A stretch of DNA of 64,000 bases from Microbacterium sp. No. 7 (GCF_001314225.1 NZ_CP012697.1:434001-498000); one strand, 5' to 3'. Positions 1 to 7,516 are shown, counted from the first letter of the stretch. Notes: generated from the letters alone by a model not told the origin. Numbers and translations are program-made.

Positions 1-201
1 GAGAAGGATGCGGCGCTGCCGATCGGCTTCCGCGATCGCGGTGCCCAGCTCGAGCAGGCGCGCGGCGCGTGGATCGGTGAGCACGAACCCGCAGCGGGGG
101 CAGACGGGGGCCGAGATCAGGGTGAAGCAGTCGGGGCAACGGGTGCGGTCGGCGAGCACGCTCGGCGACAGCGGCCAGCGTTCGTCACGGTGGGAGCCCA
201 C
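1..201 (-). CDS. Zinc-ribbon protein, N-terminal fragment (runs off left edge)
   Basis: Only the first 67 codons are inside the window. The reading frame is open from a GTG at 201 to the left edge. The peptide carries two CxxC pairs (C22/C25 and C34/C37) spaced like a short zinc ribbon, followed by a segment rich in Leu, Ala and Arg that looks helical. The GTG is preceded on its strand by AAAGGAACGAGG, a usable ribosome site. The rest of the protein is missing, so no function can be assigned; in actinobacteria such N-terminal ribbons often precede multi-pass membrane domains, which is inference here. Confidence 0.6.
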   Translation of the reverse strand, partial: MGSHRDERWPLSPSVLADRTRCPDCFTLISAPVCPRCGFVLTDPRAARLLELGTAIAEADRQRRILL

Positions 202-312
202 GGCGAGACCTCGTTCCTTTGTCGCGAGCTCTCATGGTCGCATTGCGGATATGCCGCGCGGGGAAAGAATCCGGCGCCTGTGGACAACCGGACCGGCCGG
301 CGGCGCGATGCT

Positions 313-618
313 CTACCGCTCGGGGAACGAGTCGCCCCAGGCGCGCTTCGTCAGAGCGGTGACGTCTCGGTCGAGATGCTCGATGCGCACGTCGACCGCG
401 TCGAAGCGACTGTGCACGGCGTCGAAACGCGCATCCACGGCCTCGAAGCGTGCGTTCATCTCGCCCCGCAGTCCGGTGATCTGTGCGTTCATCTCGCCCC
501 GGAGACCGCCGATCTGTGCGCTCATCGCCCGGTTGATGAGGGTCGTCGACAGGGTGAGCCCGCCGATCATGACCGTGCTGAACACCGCGATCAGGGTCCA
601 GATCTGAGGATCGCTCAT
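313..618 (-). CDS. Small membrane protein with coiled-coil tail
   Basis: About 101 residues. An N-terminal hydrophobic helix (roughly residues 5-27) is followed by a soluble tail made of repeats: two near-identical 11-residue units ending GLRGEMN, then about four heptads of the type RFDAVDA. This reads as one membrane anchor plus an amphipathic coiled coil. ATG 618 is chosen because GGAG lies 9 nt upstream; a GTG at 627 would add three residues. No enzymatic motif is present. Similar anchored coiled-coil proteins occur in phages and in bacterial chromosomes, but nothing phage-like surrounds it here. Role unknown. Confidence 0.65.
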   Translation of the reverse strand: MSDPQIWTLIAVFSTVMIGGLTLSTTLINRAMSAQIGGLRGEMNAQITGLRGEMNARFEAVDARFDAVHSRFDAVDVRIEHLDRDVTALTKRAWGDSFPER

Positions 619-777
619 GAGGTCCACTCCTTCATTGTCGCTCGGTGCGACCGAGAATGCCAGGTGCGGCGGACCGTGGGCGCCCGTGCGAGCGCATCGG
701 TGGACAACTCGCGAGATTCCCCGGTTGGGGACGAGAACGGCACTCTGGGGCAGCGACGCCCCTCCGCCGGTCTCACC

Positions 778-863
778 CCGCTGGTCGAGTGCATCGAGAC
801 CCTTGTAGCGGGCCGTTAGATGGGTTTCGATACGCGCGCTGGCGCGCGCTACTCAACCAGCGG
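778..863. repeat. Family A palindromic repeat, copy with shortened left arm
   Basis: First of four family A copies that fill most of the otherwise gene-free stretch 628-1410. The left module keeps CCGCTGGTCGAGTG and ATCGAGACCC but has lost its internal stem-loop; the right module (GGGTTTCGATACGC, a GCGCGC stem, CTACTCAACCAGCGG) is complete. The 100-odd bases before it (628-777) hold nothing recognisable. Confidence 0.85.
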
Positions 864-920
864 GTGTGTGTGGGTGTGGTGGGGGTGCTTGCTCTGCTGG
901 CCGAGGGCTCGCCTCTCACT

Positions 921-1027
921 CCGCTGGTCGAGTGCTCGCGGCGGAGCCGCGAGTGTATCGAGACCCGTGTAGCGGGCCGTGGGGTGGGTTTCGATACGCG
1001 CGCTTGCGCGCGCTACTCAACCGGCGG
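921..1027. repeat. Family A palindromic repeat, full copy
   Basis: Defines the family. The left module is CCGCTGGTCGAGTG, an internal stem-loop CTCGCGGCGGAGCCGCGAG, then TATCGAGACCC. A short spacer follows, then the same module in reverse complement with a different internal stem (GCGCGC). The whole copy is an interrupted palindrome of about 106 bp. Internal stems differ between copies while outer sequences are conserved, which means the pairing is kept and the stem sequence is not. Confidence 0.9.
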
Positions 1028-1083
1028 GGGTGTGTGGGGGTGTGGGGGTGCTTGCTCTGCTGGCCGAGGGCTCGCCTCTCACT

Positions 1084-1189
1084 CCGCTGGTCGAGTGCTC
1101 GCGGCGGAGCCGCGAGTGTATCGAGACCCTTGTAACGGTCCGTGGGGTGGGTTTCGATACGCGCGCTGCGCGCGCTACTCAACCAGCGG
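1084..1189. repeat. Family A palindromic repeat, full copy
   Basis: Starts 163 bp after the previous copy. The flanking linker (a GT-rich run, then TGCTCTGCTGGCCGAGGGCT) is also repeated, so copies at 921, 1084 and 1254 form a tandem array with a 163-170 bp period. The spacer between arms contains AACGGTCCGT, part of a small palindrome seen in other copies. Confidence 0.9.
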
Positions 1190-1253
1190 GTGTGTGTGGG
1201 TGTGTGGGTGTGAGGGGTGCCTGTCCTTGCCGGCCGAGGGCCCGCCTCTCACT

Positions 1254-1360
1254 CCGCTGGTCGAGTGCTCGCGGCGGAGCCGCGAGTGTATCGAGACCCT
1301 TGTAACGGTCCGTTAGATGGGTTTCGATACGCGCGCTGGCGCGCGCTACTCAACCAGCGG
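1254..1360. repeat. Family A palindromic repeat, full copy
   Basis: Last copy of the tandem array, lying 50 bp beyond the 3-prime end of the DHFR-like gene at 1411. The spacer has AACGGTCCGTT, a near-perfect palindrome. Position just past a gene end fits a terminator-like role, but this has not been shown. Confidence 0.9.
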
Positions 1361-1410
1361 GGGTGTGAGTGGGTGCTGCTCGGCCGGCGGGGGACGGCCG
1401 GTGGGCGGCG

Positions 1411-1980
1411 TCATGCGCGTCGGGCGTATTCCTGCACGGTGACGCCGGAGGCGAACGTGCGGGTCTGCTCCAGCGTGAACGACGCGGGGCGGTAGGCCTC
1501 GGCGCGCAGCATCGGGATGCCGCCGCCGAACAGCACGGGATAGCGCTTGACGATGATGCGGTCGATCTCGTCGGCGAGCACGGATGCCAGCTCGCCGCCC
1601 CCGCACAGGTAGATGCCGAGACCGGAATGCGCCTTCAGCTCCCGCACGGTCGCGACGGGGTCTGCGGTCAGGGTCACGGCATCCGGTGCCGTCGTGCGCG
1701 TGCGCGATGCGACGTACTGGTCGAGGTGCGCGTAGGGACTGTCGATGCCCGCGTCGTGCGCGACGGCGTAGGTGTTCCAGCCCATGATGACGGCGTCGAA
1801 CCGGGTGCGGGGCGGTGTCGCGCCGATCGCGGCCAGCACGTGCGCGGGGAGGGCGTCGGCGAACTCGCCCGTGAGCAGGGGCACGTGGTCGCCCTCGAAC
1901 GGAAAGGCGTCGGCCGTGCCGTCGGGCGCGGCGATGAAGCCGTCGATGCTGACGCCGATGTAGTAGACGAGCTCGCGCAT
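1411..1980 (-). CDS. Dihydrofolate reductase-like (RibD C-terminal domain) protein
   Basis: 189 residues, a typical length for single-domain relatives of the RibD C-terminal/DHFR fold. The N-terminus (RELVYYIGVSIDGFIAAPDG) and the internal VIMGWNTY and YLCGGGELAS segments match the NADPH-binding core of this family. These proteins are presumed NADPH-dependent reductases; the substrate is unknown and folate reduction should not be assumed. ATG 1980 has GGGAGC just upstream. It faces the TetR gene at 2075, and two operator-like palindromes lie between them, so it is probably the target of that repressor. Confidence 0.88.
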   Translation of the reverse strand: MRELVYYIGVSIDGFIAAPDGTADAFPFEGDHVPLLTGEFADALPAHVLAAIGATPPRTRFDAVIMGWNTYAVAHDAGIDSPYAHLDQYVASRTRTTAPDAVTLTADPVATVRELKAHSGLGIYLCGGGELASVLADEIDRIIVKRYPVLFGGGIPMLRAEAYRPASFTLEQTRTFASGVTVQEYARRA

Positions 1981-2011
1981 GGTGGCGCTCCCTTCGGGAT
2001 CGGTCGATAAT

Positions 2012-2027
2012 CACGACAGATGTTGTG
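2012..2027. promoter_or_regulatory. Operator-like palindrome 1 (TetR/reductase pair)
   Basis: CACGACAGATGTTGTG: 7-bp arms around GA with one mismatch. It is the imperfect twin of the palindrome at 2040-2055; centres are 28 bp apart. It lies upstream of the reductase at 1980. Confidence 0.65.
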
Positions 2028-2039
2028 GATGGAGGCTAC

Positions 2040-2055
2040 CACGACAGATGTCGTG
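2040..2055. promoter_or_regulatory. Operator-like palindrome 2 (TetR/reductase pair)
   Basis: CACGACAGATGTCGTG, 7-bp arms matching perfectly around a 2-bp centre. It sits 7 bp before the -10 box of the TetR gene, a position suited to autorepression together with control of the divergent reductase. Confidence 0.7.
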
Positions 2056-2062
2056 AAAGCGA

Positions 2063-2068
2063 TAGGAT
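2063..2068 (+). promoter_or_regulatory. -10 box, predicted leaderless start of TetR gene
   Basis: TAGGAT ends 6 nt before ATG 2075. With the usual 6-7 nt from -10 to transcription start, the mRNA would begin at or next to the start codon. The same spacing recurs at about eleven other genes in the window. Confidence 0.5.
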
Positions 2069-2074
2069 GCCGTG

Positions 2075-2644
2075 ATGGCCCGCAACGACACGAGGCGCAC
2101 TCAGCTCGCCGACGCGGCCGTGCGCGTGCTCGCCGCGGAGGGCGCGCGCGGTCTCACCCACCGCGCCGTCGACGCGGAGGCGGGCGTGCCACGGGGCACG
2201 GCATCCAACTACTTCGCGACGCGCGACGCGATCGTCGACGCGATCATCGGCCGCATCGGCGAACGGCTCGCACCCGACCCGGCGGTGCACGCCGCGCTCG
2301 CCGAGCGCGAGCCCGATCGCGAGGCGTACGCGGCGTACGTGCGCGACATCCTGCACCGCCTGCTCGGGGACCGCGACGCGACCCTCGCGCTGTTCGAGCT
2401 GCGCCTCGAGGCGGCGCGCCGCCCGGCCGTGGCCGAAGCGGTGAGCGCCTGGCAGCGCGGCGGGCTCGCGGGAGACGTCGACTTCACCCTGGATGCCGGA
2501 CTCCCCGGCGGTCGTGAGGAGATCGTGCTGCTGCACTACGCGATGGACGGCCTCGTGCTCGACCAGCTCACCGTGCCCATCGCGCCCGACACCGATCCGG
2601 CCGCCGCTGTCGACGCCCTCGTCGCCCGCATCCTGCGGAGCTGA
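2075..2644 (+). CDS. TetR-family transcriptional repressor
   Basis: 189 residues. The N-terminal helix-turn-helix runs from about residue 8 to 52 (RTQLADAAVRVLAAEGARGLTHRAV... GVPRGTASNYFATRDAIV), the normal TetR layout; the C-terminal part is a divergent helical ligand domain. ATG 2075 is preferred over the in-frame GTG at 2072 because the -10 box TAGGAT ends 6 nt upstream of it. Two matching palindromes lie in the shared intergenic region with the DHFR-like gene, so it probably represses itself and that neighbour. The ligand cannot be predicted. Confidence 0.9.
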   Translation: MARNDTRRTQLADAAVRVLAAEGARGLTHRAVDAEAGVPRGTASNYFATRDAIVDAIIGRIGERLAPDPAVHAALAEREPDREAYAAYVRDILHRLLGDRDATLALFELRLEAARRPAVAEAVSAWQRGGLAGDVDFTLDAGLPGGREEIVLLHYAMDGLVLDQLTVPIAPDTDPAAAVDALVARILRS

Positions 2645-2764
2645 CCGGTCGCGTCGGTCCGGGGGAAGCGGTGCATCGCCCCCCCGGAACGACCTCGTTG
2701 ACGACAGTGGCGACAGCAAAAGCGACAAAGAAGGAGGCATGCGCGCCCGATGCCCTGTGGGAAG

Positions 2765-2871
2765 TTGACAACGGCGCGGCGGAAGACCCAAGCTGAGTGT
2801 TGGTTCACCGCCGCCTTGGGATTCGCTGGCAGGTGAACGTCGGCGACGAAGTCGAACCACCTCACACTCAG
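2765..2871 (+). promoter_or_regulatory. Pilin upstream region: promoter-like element and long imperfect inverted repeat
   Basis: TTGACA at 2765-2770 is a perfect -35 hexamer; CAAGCT (2789-2794) is the best -10, at 18-bp spacing. Overlapping it is a strong inverted repeat: 2793-2806 (CTGAGTGTTGGTTC) is complementary to 2854-2871 apart from a 4-nt bulge, with a further CGCCG/CGGCG pair inside (2809-2813 with 2841-2845). A competing stem pairs 2787-2792 with 2815-2820. If transcription starts upstream this is a structured leader ending at the ribosome site GGGGG (2871-2875); if it starts near 2801 the repeat may act as DNA. It matches no riboswitch I know. Confidence 0.45.
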
Positions 2872-2883
2872 GGGGATACATCC

Positions 2884-3270
2884 ATGCTTGCACAGCTGCT
2901 CCGACGATCCGCCGACCTGCGCGCGCGGCGCGCCGCGTCGGGCGACCGAGGCTTCTCGCTCATCGAGCTCATCGTGGTCGTCGCGATCCTGGGGATCCTG
3001 GTGGCGATCGCGATCCCGGTGTTCACGAACATCCAGCAGTCCGCGCAGGACAATGCGGCGAAGGCGACGGCTTCGTCGGGCGCAACGCAGGCTTCTGCTG
3101 ATCTTGCTGCCGGTCAGCCGGCAACGTTGCCTGTGAAAGACCCCGCGAACAAGAACATCACGAGCATCGCCTTTGACGGTGCTACCCCGACGACTATCGA
3201 TGCCGTGTGCGTTGTTGTGACCTACACCGGCGGCTCTGCGACACAGCAGAAGGCCGGCCCCGGCTGCTGA
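2884..3270 (+). CDS. pilA: Major type IV pilin (prepilin)
   Basis: 128 residues. A basic leader ends in the prepilin peptidase site G-FSLIEL (after residue 22), with the conserved Glu five residues after the cut, followed by the hydrophobic alpha-1 helix IVVVAILGILVAIAIPVF. The C-terminal domain is small and has two Cys near the end (CVVV... and the last residue), possibly a disulphide. Being first, with its own promoter region and a gap before the next gene, it is most likely the major pilin of the locus that follows. AT-richer codons around 3090-3240 differ from its neighbours, common for surface pilins. Confidence 0.92.
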   Translation: MLAQLLRRSADLRARRAASGDRGFSLIELIVVVAILGILVAIAIPVFTNIQQSAQDNAAKATASSGATQASADLAAGQPATLPVKDPANKNITSIAFDGATPTTIDAVCVVVTYTGGSATQQKAGPGC

Positions 3271-3286
3271 CCCGGCCCGCCATCGT

Positions 3287-3685
3287 TTGACTCACGCCAG
3301 CGCACCGGACGACCGCGACGGCGGCTTCACCCTCATCGAAGTCGTGGTCGCCGTCGTGCTGCTCGGATTCCTCGCGATCGCGATCCTGCCGGCACTCATG
3401 ATGGGGCTCGAGATCGCCGGGCAGCAGTCGTCCCGCGCCACCGCGATCCGCGCGGTGAACGGCGCGATCGAGGAGGCGCGGGCGACGCCGACGTGTGCGG
3501 GACTCGCGAGCGCCGTCGCGGCGCGCGACCTCGTCGACGGCCGGGGGGCGAGGCTGAGCCTCTCGGGCATGGCCGACCCCGCGTGCGCCGACGGGCGGGG
3601 CGCCACCTTCTGGCTCGACGTCGCGGTGACGGATGCCGACGGCACGAACATCCACTCCGACCGCGCCCTCGTCTTCGTGCCATGA
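3287..3685 (+). CDS. Minor prepilin-like protein (PulG/PilV type)
   Basis: 132 residues from a TTG start at 3287; no ATG or GTG precedes the prepilin motif in frame. The peptidase site is G-FTLIEV followed by VAVVLLGFLAIAILPALMM. The globular part has two Cys (about residues 67 and 99) that could pair. It overlaps the next pilin-like gene by an ATGA, so the two are translationally coupled. Likely a minor pilin that primes or caps the pilus. Confidence 0.88.
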   Translation: MTHASAPDDRDGGFTLIEVVVAVVLLGFLAIAILPALMMGLEIAGQQSSRATAIRAVNGAIEEARATPTCAGLASAVAARDLVDGRGARLSLSGMADPACADGRGATFWLDVAVTDADGTNIHSDRALVFVP

Positions 3686-4212
3686 TCCGCAGACTCCGTG
3701 AGACCGCGAACGATGAGCGAGGGATGTCGCTCATCGAGCTCGTCATCGCCGTGGCGCTCATCGCCGTGGTGGGGGCGGGCATGGCCGCGATGCTGATGGG
3801 CATCTGGAACGGCCAGTCGACCGCGACGGCGGTGACCGAGGCCACGACGCGCGGCAGCACGGCGGCGAACATGCTCGAACGGGCCGTGCGCGGCGCCGTC
3901 GCGATCCACAGCGACGGGACGACGCTGAGGGTGAGGACGGCCTACGCCGACGAACGCAGGTGCCAGGGGTTCAGCGACGCCGACGGCGTGCTGCGCTTCG
4001 CCCAGGGCAGCGGCGCGCTGCCCGCGGTGTCGAGCTGGCCGGTGTTCTACGGCGGGCCGACCGAGACGGTGTTCGCGCTGAGCGGCACGTCGGTGGACTA
4101 CACGCTCGACTTCCGCGGGAGCGCGAAGGAGACGGGCGCGGCGGTCGTGCTGGAGGGCACGGTGTCGGCACGCGTGACCGCACTGGAGCCGGGAGGAGCG
4201 CCATGCTGGTGA
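3682..4212 (+). CDS. Minor prepilin-like protein (PilW type)
   Basis: 176 residues. The leader MIRRLRETANDERG precedes the prepilin site G-MSLIEL and the helix VIAVALIAVVGAGMAAML. Its start overlaps the stop of the previous gene by 4 nt, and its own end overlaps the next start by 10 nt. Size, order and the longer globular domain resemble PilW-type minor pilins. Two Cys (about 95 and the penultimate residue) may be disulphide-bonded outside the cell. Confidence 0.87.
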   Translation: MIRRLRETANDERGMSLIELVIAVALIAVVGAGMAAMLMGIWNGQSTATAVTEATTRGSTAANMLERAVRGAVAIHSDGTTLRVRTAYADERRCQGFSDADGVLRFAQGSGALPAVSSWPVFYGGPTETVFALSGTSVDYTLDFRGSAKETGAAVVLEGTVSARVTALEPGGAPCW

Positions 4213-5690
4213 GACGGGTTTCGATACGCCCGCTGCGCGGGCTACTCAACCAGCGGGGGTGCAGGGGGCGCACGTTGGGGCGCGAGGACGGCGCGGCGCT
4301 GGTCGCGGTCGTGGTCGTGATGGTCGTGGGCTTCGTGGTGGTGTCGCTCGTGGGCGTCGCGGCGATGTTCTCGATGCAGTCGACGCAGGCGGAGGCCGGT
4401 CGCGTGCGGGCCCTCGTCGCGGCCGAGTCGGGGCGCGACGCGATGCTCGGCGCGCTGACCTCGGGCGGGTGCGCGGTCACGACGCTGACGGGCACGGAGC
4501 CCACGTTCACCGCGCGCGTGTTTCCCGTCAGCGTGCCCGCGGGCGGCGGCCTGCCCTCCAGCACCGTCGGTCTCGTGGAGCGCTGCCCGGACGCCTCGAC
4601 GACGCACGTCGTGATCAGCTCCGAGGGCACCGCCGACCGGCAGTCCGTCACGGTCGATGCCGTGTACGAGTGGAAGGTCGAGCGCGAGGTGACCCGGCTC
4701 GGCGGGTCGGTGGGCGGGGGATCCGGCTTCACGGTGCTGGCCAGCGCGTTCTACGAGGGCGATCTCGTCATCCGCTCGGGCGACTTCAACTGCGATCTGG
4801 CGCTGCCCCTGCTGAACCACTTCGACGGCGACGTGTACGTGCTCAACGGCAACGCGAGGATCCTCGGCTTCTGCAGTCTCAGCGGCGACCTCTACGTCTC
4901 GGGCGACGTCACCGGTGTCGGGACGGTCAGCGGCCGGATCGTCGCGGGCGGAAGCATCTCGTTCCTGGTCTTCTCGGCATCGAAGTCGAACGGCCCCTTC
5001 GACCCGCCGGCCGAGGAGCTGCTCGAGCGCACCCAGTGGTTCGACCTCAACGAGGCGACGGCGTGGCCCGGCTTCACGACGGAGCTGACGCTGCCCGCGG
5101 CCACCTGCAACTCGCCGGCGGTCAGGGGCCAGATCGTCGATCTTCTGAACGGATCCGGCGGGAAGATCGTGATCGACACGTCGGCGTGCATCGACCAGAT
5201 CGACCTGAGCCCGGCGTTCCTGTCGAGCACCAGCGTCACGGTGAAGCGCGACGTCGTGCTGCTCGTGAACAACGGGTTCCGTTTCGCCTCGGGATGGCTC
5301 TCGGGCGGCGGCGGAAAGCTCTACGTCGTGCAGACGAACACGAGCGCCGATCCCGAGAACCCGGCGCCGCGCTGCGAAGGCCGCACCGGCATCACGCTCA
5401 CGGCCTCGGGAGGCTGGGGCGGGTGGCCGGAGACGCTCGTCTACAGCCCCTGCGGCGTCACGGTGTCAGGGGCGGGCGGCGTCAACATCCTGAGCGGATT
5501 CAAGGGACAGATCATCGCGCCGACCTCCGGCTCGTGGAACATCCTCGCGACGCGCACGTGCGCCCGCTTCACGATCCCCGGGCTCTTCGACCTCGTCTGC
5601 GATCTCTCCGACGCGGGCTCGTCCGGCGGCACGGGCGGCACCGGCGGAGCGAGCGCCCCCGGCGCCCTCGTGCGGCAGACGGAGCGCTAG
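4203..5690 (+). CDS. Large minor pilin (PilX/GspK-like) with repeat-derived N-terminus
   Basis: 495 residues. One hydrophobic helix at about residues 32-55 (ALVAVVVVMVVGFVVVSLVGVAAMF) is followed by a large extracellular domain with many Cys and a Gly/Ser-rich end. There is no canonical G-F-T-L-I-E site, as in PilX/GspK-like proteins of Gram-positive pili. ATG 4203 has GGGAGGAG upstream. Codons 5-18 (VSIRPLRGLLNQRG) are encoded by half of a family A repeat inserted in frame right after the start. A TTG at 4275 behind AGGGGG would bypass the repeat. Coupled to the preceding pilins and to the peptidase gene 4 bp downstream. Confidence 0.8.
   Translation: MLVRRVSIRPLRGLLNQRGCRGRTLGREDGAALVAVVVVMVVGFVVVSLVGVAAMFSMQSTQAEAGRVRALVAAESGRDAMLGALTSGGCAVTTLTGTEPTFTARVFPVSVPAGGGLPSSTVGLVERCPDASTTHVVISSEGTADRQSVTVDAVYEWKVEREVTRLGGSVGGGSGFTVLASAFYEGDLVIRSGDFNCDLALPLLNHFDGDVYVLNGNARILGFCSLSGDLYVSGDVTGVGTVSGRIVAGGSISFLVFSASKSNGPFDPPAEELLERTQWFDLNEATAWPGFTTELTLPAATCNSPAVRGQIVDLLNGSGGKIVIDTSACIDQIDLSPAFLSSTSVTVKRDVVLLVNNGFRFASGWLSGGGGKLYVVQTNTSADPENPAPRCEGRTGITLTASGGWGGWPETLVYSPCGVTVSGAGGVNILSGFKGQIIAPTSGSWNILATRTCARFTIPGLFDLVCDLSDAGSSGGTGGTGGASAPGALVRQTER
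4216..4256. repeat. Family A half-module inside the minor pilin coding start
   Basis: GGGTTTCGATACG, the stem CCCGCTGCGCGGG, and CTACTCAACCAGCGG: a single family A module, the only one found inside a gene 5-prime end. It keeps the pilin reading frame and contains no stop in that frame. Confidence 0.88.
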
Positions 5691-5694
5691 CCGG

Positions 5695-6486
5695 ATGCTC
5701 CACGGTCTCTTCGTGGCGATCGCCACGCTCCTCGGTGCTGCGTTCGGCTCGTTCGCCCAGGCGACGGCCGTGCGCACGGCGACGGGCGTGTCGCTGCTGC
5801 GCGAGAGCCGCTGCGACGCGTGCGACGCACCGCTGCGCCCGCACGAGAACGTGCCGGTCGTCTCGTGGCTCGTGCTGCGCGGCCGGTGCGCGCACTGCGG
5901 CACCGGCATCCCGGTCCGCACCGTCGTCGTGGAGGTGCTCGGCGCCCTCGCGTTCGCGTTGCTGGCGCTGTGGCTGCTCCCGCAGGAGCCGGATGCCGGG
6001 GCCGCGTGGCTGCCGACCGCGATCGCCCTCGGTTTCCTCGCCGCCGTCTCGATCGTGCTCACGCTCGTCGACCTCGACACGGGCCGGCTCCCCGACGTCA
6101 TCGTGCTGCCGTCGATCGCGATCGGCGCCATGCTGCTCACCGTCGCCGCGCTCGTGGCCGGGACCCCGGGCCGGCTGCTGCAGGCGGCGGCCGGCGCCGC
6201 GATCCTCGGCGGCGGCTACCTCGTCATCCGGCTCGTCCGTCCCGACGGCATGGGCGGGGGAGACGTGAAGCTCGCGGTGCTGCTCGGCCTCTACCTCGGG
6301 TACGCGGGATGGGGCGCGCTCGCGGTCGGCTCCTTCGCCGCGTTCGTGTGGGCGGCGCTCTACGCGCTGCTCGCGCGGCGGCGCGGCGCCATCGCCTTCG
6401 GACCGTGGATGATCCTCGGAGCATGGACCGGCGTGGTCGCCGGCGAGCAGCTCTGGGACGCCTACCGACGCCTGTGGGAGGGCTGA
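5695..6486 (+). CDS. pilD: Type IV prepilin peptidase / N-methyltransferase
   Basis: 263 residues, multi-pass membrane aspartyl protease that cleaves prepilin leaders. The N-terminal cytoplasmic loop has the four-Cys pattern CDAC...CAHC (about residues 40-65) of methylating PilD enzymes. The catalytic aspartates are in DLDTGRLPD (about 120-130) and in the GMGGGDVKL segment (about 185). At least six hydrophobic helices follow. The gene begins 4 bp after the large minor pilin, within the pilin group it processes. Confidence 0.93.
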   Translation: MLHGLFVAIATLLGAAFGSFAQATAVRTATGVSLLRESRCDACDAPLRPHENVPVVSWLVLRGRCAHCGTGIPVRTVVVEVLGALAFALLALWLLPQEPDAGAAWLPTAIALGFLAAVSIVLTLVDLDTGRLPDVIVLPSIAIGAMLLTVAALVAGTPGRLLQAAAGAAILGGGYLVIRLVRPDGMGGGDVKLAVLLGLYLGYAGWGALAVGSFAAFVWAALYALLARRRGAIAFGPWMILGAWTGVVAGEQLWDAYRRLWEG

Positions 6487-6523
6487 GAATGCGACGTCTA
6501 GACTTCGGAAGGGAGGTGGCGCT

Positions 6524-7516
6524 GTGGCGAAGAGCGCAATAGGCCTGGAGATCACCCAGACCGCGGTGCGCGCAGCCGAGGTGACCCTCGGCGACCGTCC
6601 GGCCCTCGTCAAGCATGGTCAGGTCGAGCTGCCCGTGGGCGCGGCGCACGACTCCGAGGTGATCGACGCGGGCGTCGTGGCCGACGCGCTGCGCGAGCTG
6701 TGGGGCAAGGCCGGCTTCTCCAGCCGCCGGGTCGTGCTCGGCATCAACAGCTGGCGCGTGCTCGTGCGCGAGTTCTCGACCGAGCTCACCCACCCCGAGC
6801 TCATCGCCGAGTCGCTGCCCTACGAGGTCGGCGAGCTGCTGCCCGTGTCGCCCGATCAGGCGGCGCTCGACTTCGTGGCCACCGAGGTCACCGACGAGGG
6901 CACGACGGGCCTGCTCGTGGCCGCCAACGCCCCCTCGGTCGACGCCCTGCTCGGCGCGCTGAGCGCGGCGCGGCTGCACGCCCAGAGCGTCGACCTGCTG
7001 CCCTTCGGCCTCGTGCGTCTCGCGGGCAGGCTCACGCCCGACGACACCGTGCTCATGGTGCACGTCGGCGGCAACACGACCGCGATCACGCTCGTCTCGC
7101 ACGGCGTGCCGATCTTCGTGCGCATGCTGCCGGCGACCATCGCGCTCACGGCGCCGCAGTCGGCGGAGGCGCCCGAGCAGACCGGCGGGCGGCTCGACCG
7201 CCGCCGCGAGAGCCAGCGCGCCGACGTCGAGCGCGAGCAGCGCGACGCCGCCGAAGACCTCGGCGCCCGCCTGCGCAGCACGCTGCAGTACTACGGGGCG
7301 CGGGGCCTGCCCCCGATCACGGGCGCCCTGCTGAGCGGCGCCGGCGCGACCAACGCGATCACCGAGGCGGCGCTGCGCGACGCGCTCGACATCCCCGTGC
7401 AGCCGCTCGACCCGATGTGGGCCGTGCGTCTGCGCGGCAAGGCGCGCACGGTCGACCCCGTGCTGCTGCAGCAGCTGATCGGGCCGATCTCGCTCACGAT
7501 CGGAGCCGACGCATGA
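6524..7516 (+). CDS. pilM: Type IV pilus inner-membrane platform protein PilM
   Basis: 330 residues, actin-like ATPase-fold protein that binds the cytoplasmic tail of PilN and couples the motor to the alignment complex. The N-terminal SAIGLEITQTAVRAAEV is the phosphate-1 loop, and the VHVGGNTTAITLV segment (about residue 180) matches the second nucleotide loop. A charged insert rich in Arg/Glu lies near residues 215-245. GTG 6524 is preceded by GGGAGG. Its stop overlaps pilN by ATGA. Confidence 0.88.
   Translation: MAKSAIGLEITQTAVRAAEVTLGDRPALVKHGQVELPVGAAHDSEVIDAGVVADALRELWGKAGFSSRRVVLGINSWRVLVREFSTELTHPELIAESLPYEVGELLPVSPDQAALDFVATEVTDEGTTGLLVAANAPSVDALLGALSAARLHAQSVDLLPFGLVRLAGRLTPDDTVLMVHVGGNTTAITLVSHGVPIFVRMLPATIALTAPQSAEAPEQTGGRLDRRRESQRADVEREQRDAAEDLGARLRSTLQYYGARGLPPITGALLSGAGATNAITEAALRDALDIPVQPLDPMWAVRLRGKARTVDPVLLQQLIGPISLTIGADA

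Noticed and set aside
313..618. Prophage remnant because of the phage-like coiled-coil membrane protein
   Set aside because: No integrase, structural or lysis gene and no attachment-site duplication in the window.
645..1316. Long open frames across the repeat array
   Set aside because: They encode only translated copies of the palindrome (RWSSARGGAASVSRP-type) and have no independent start signals.
778..1360. Family A array as a CRISPR array
   Set aside because: Units are about 165 bp, the spacers are themselves repeated and palindromic, and no cas gene is present.
2645..2883. Cyclic-di-GMP or other known riboswitch before the pilin gene
   Set aside because: The conserved GEMM segments were looked for and not found; only a generic inverted repeat is supported.
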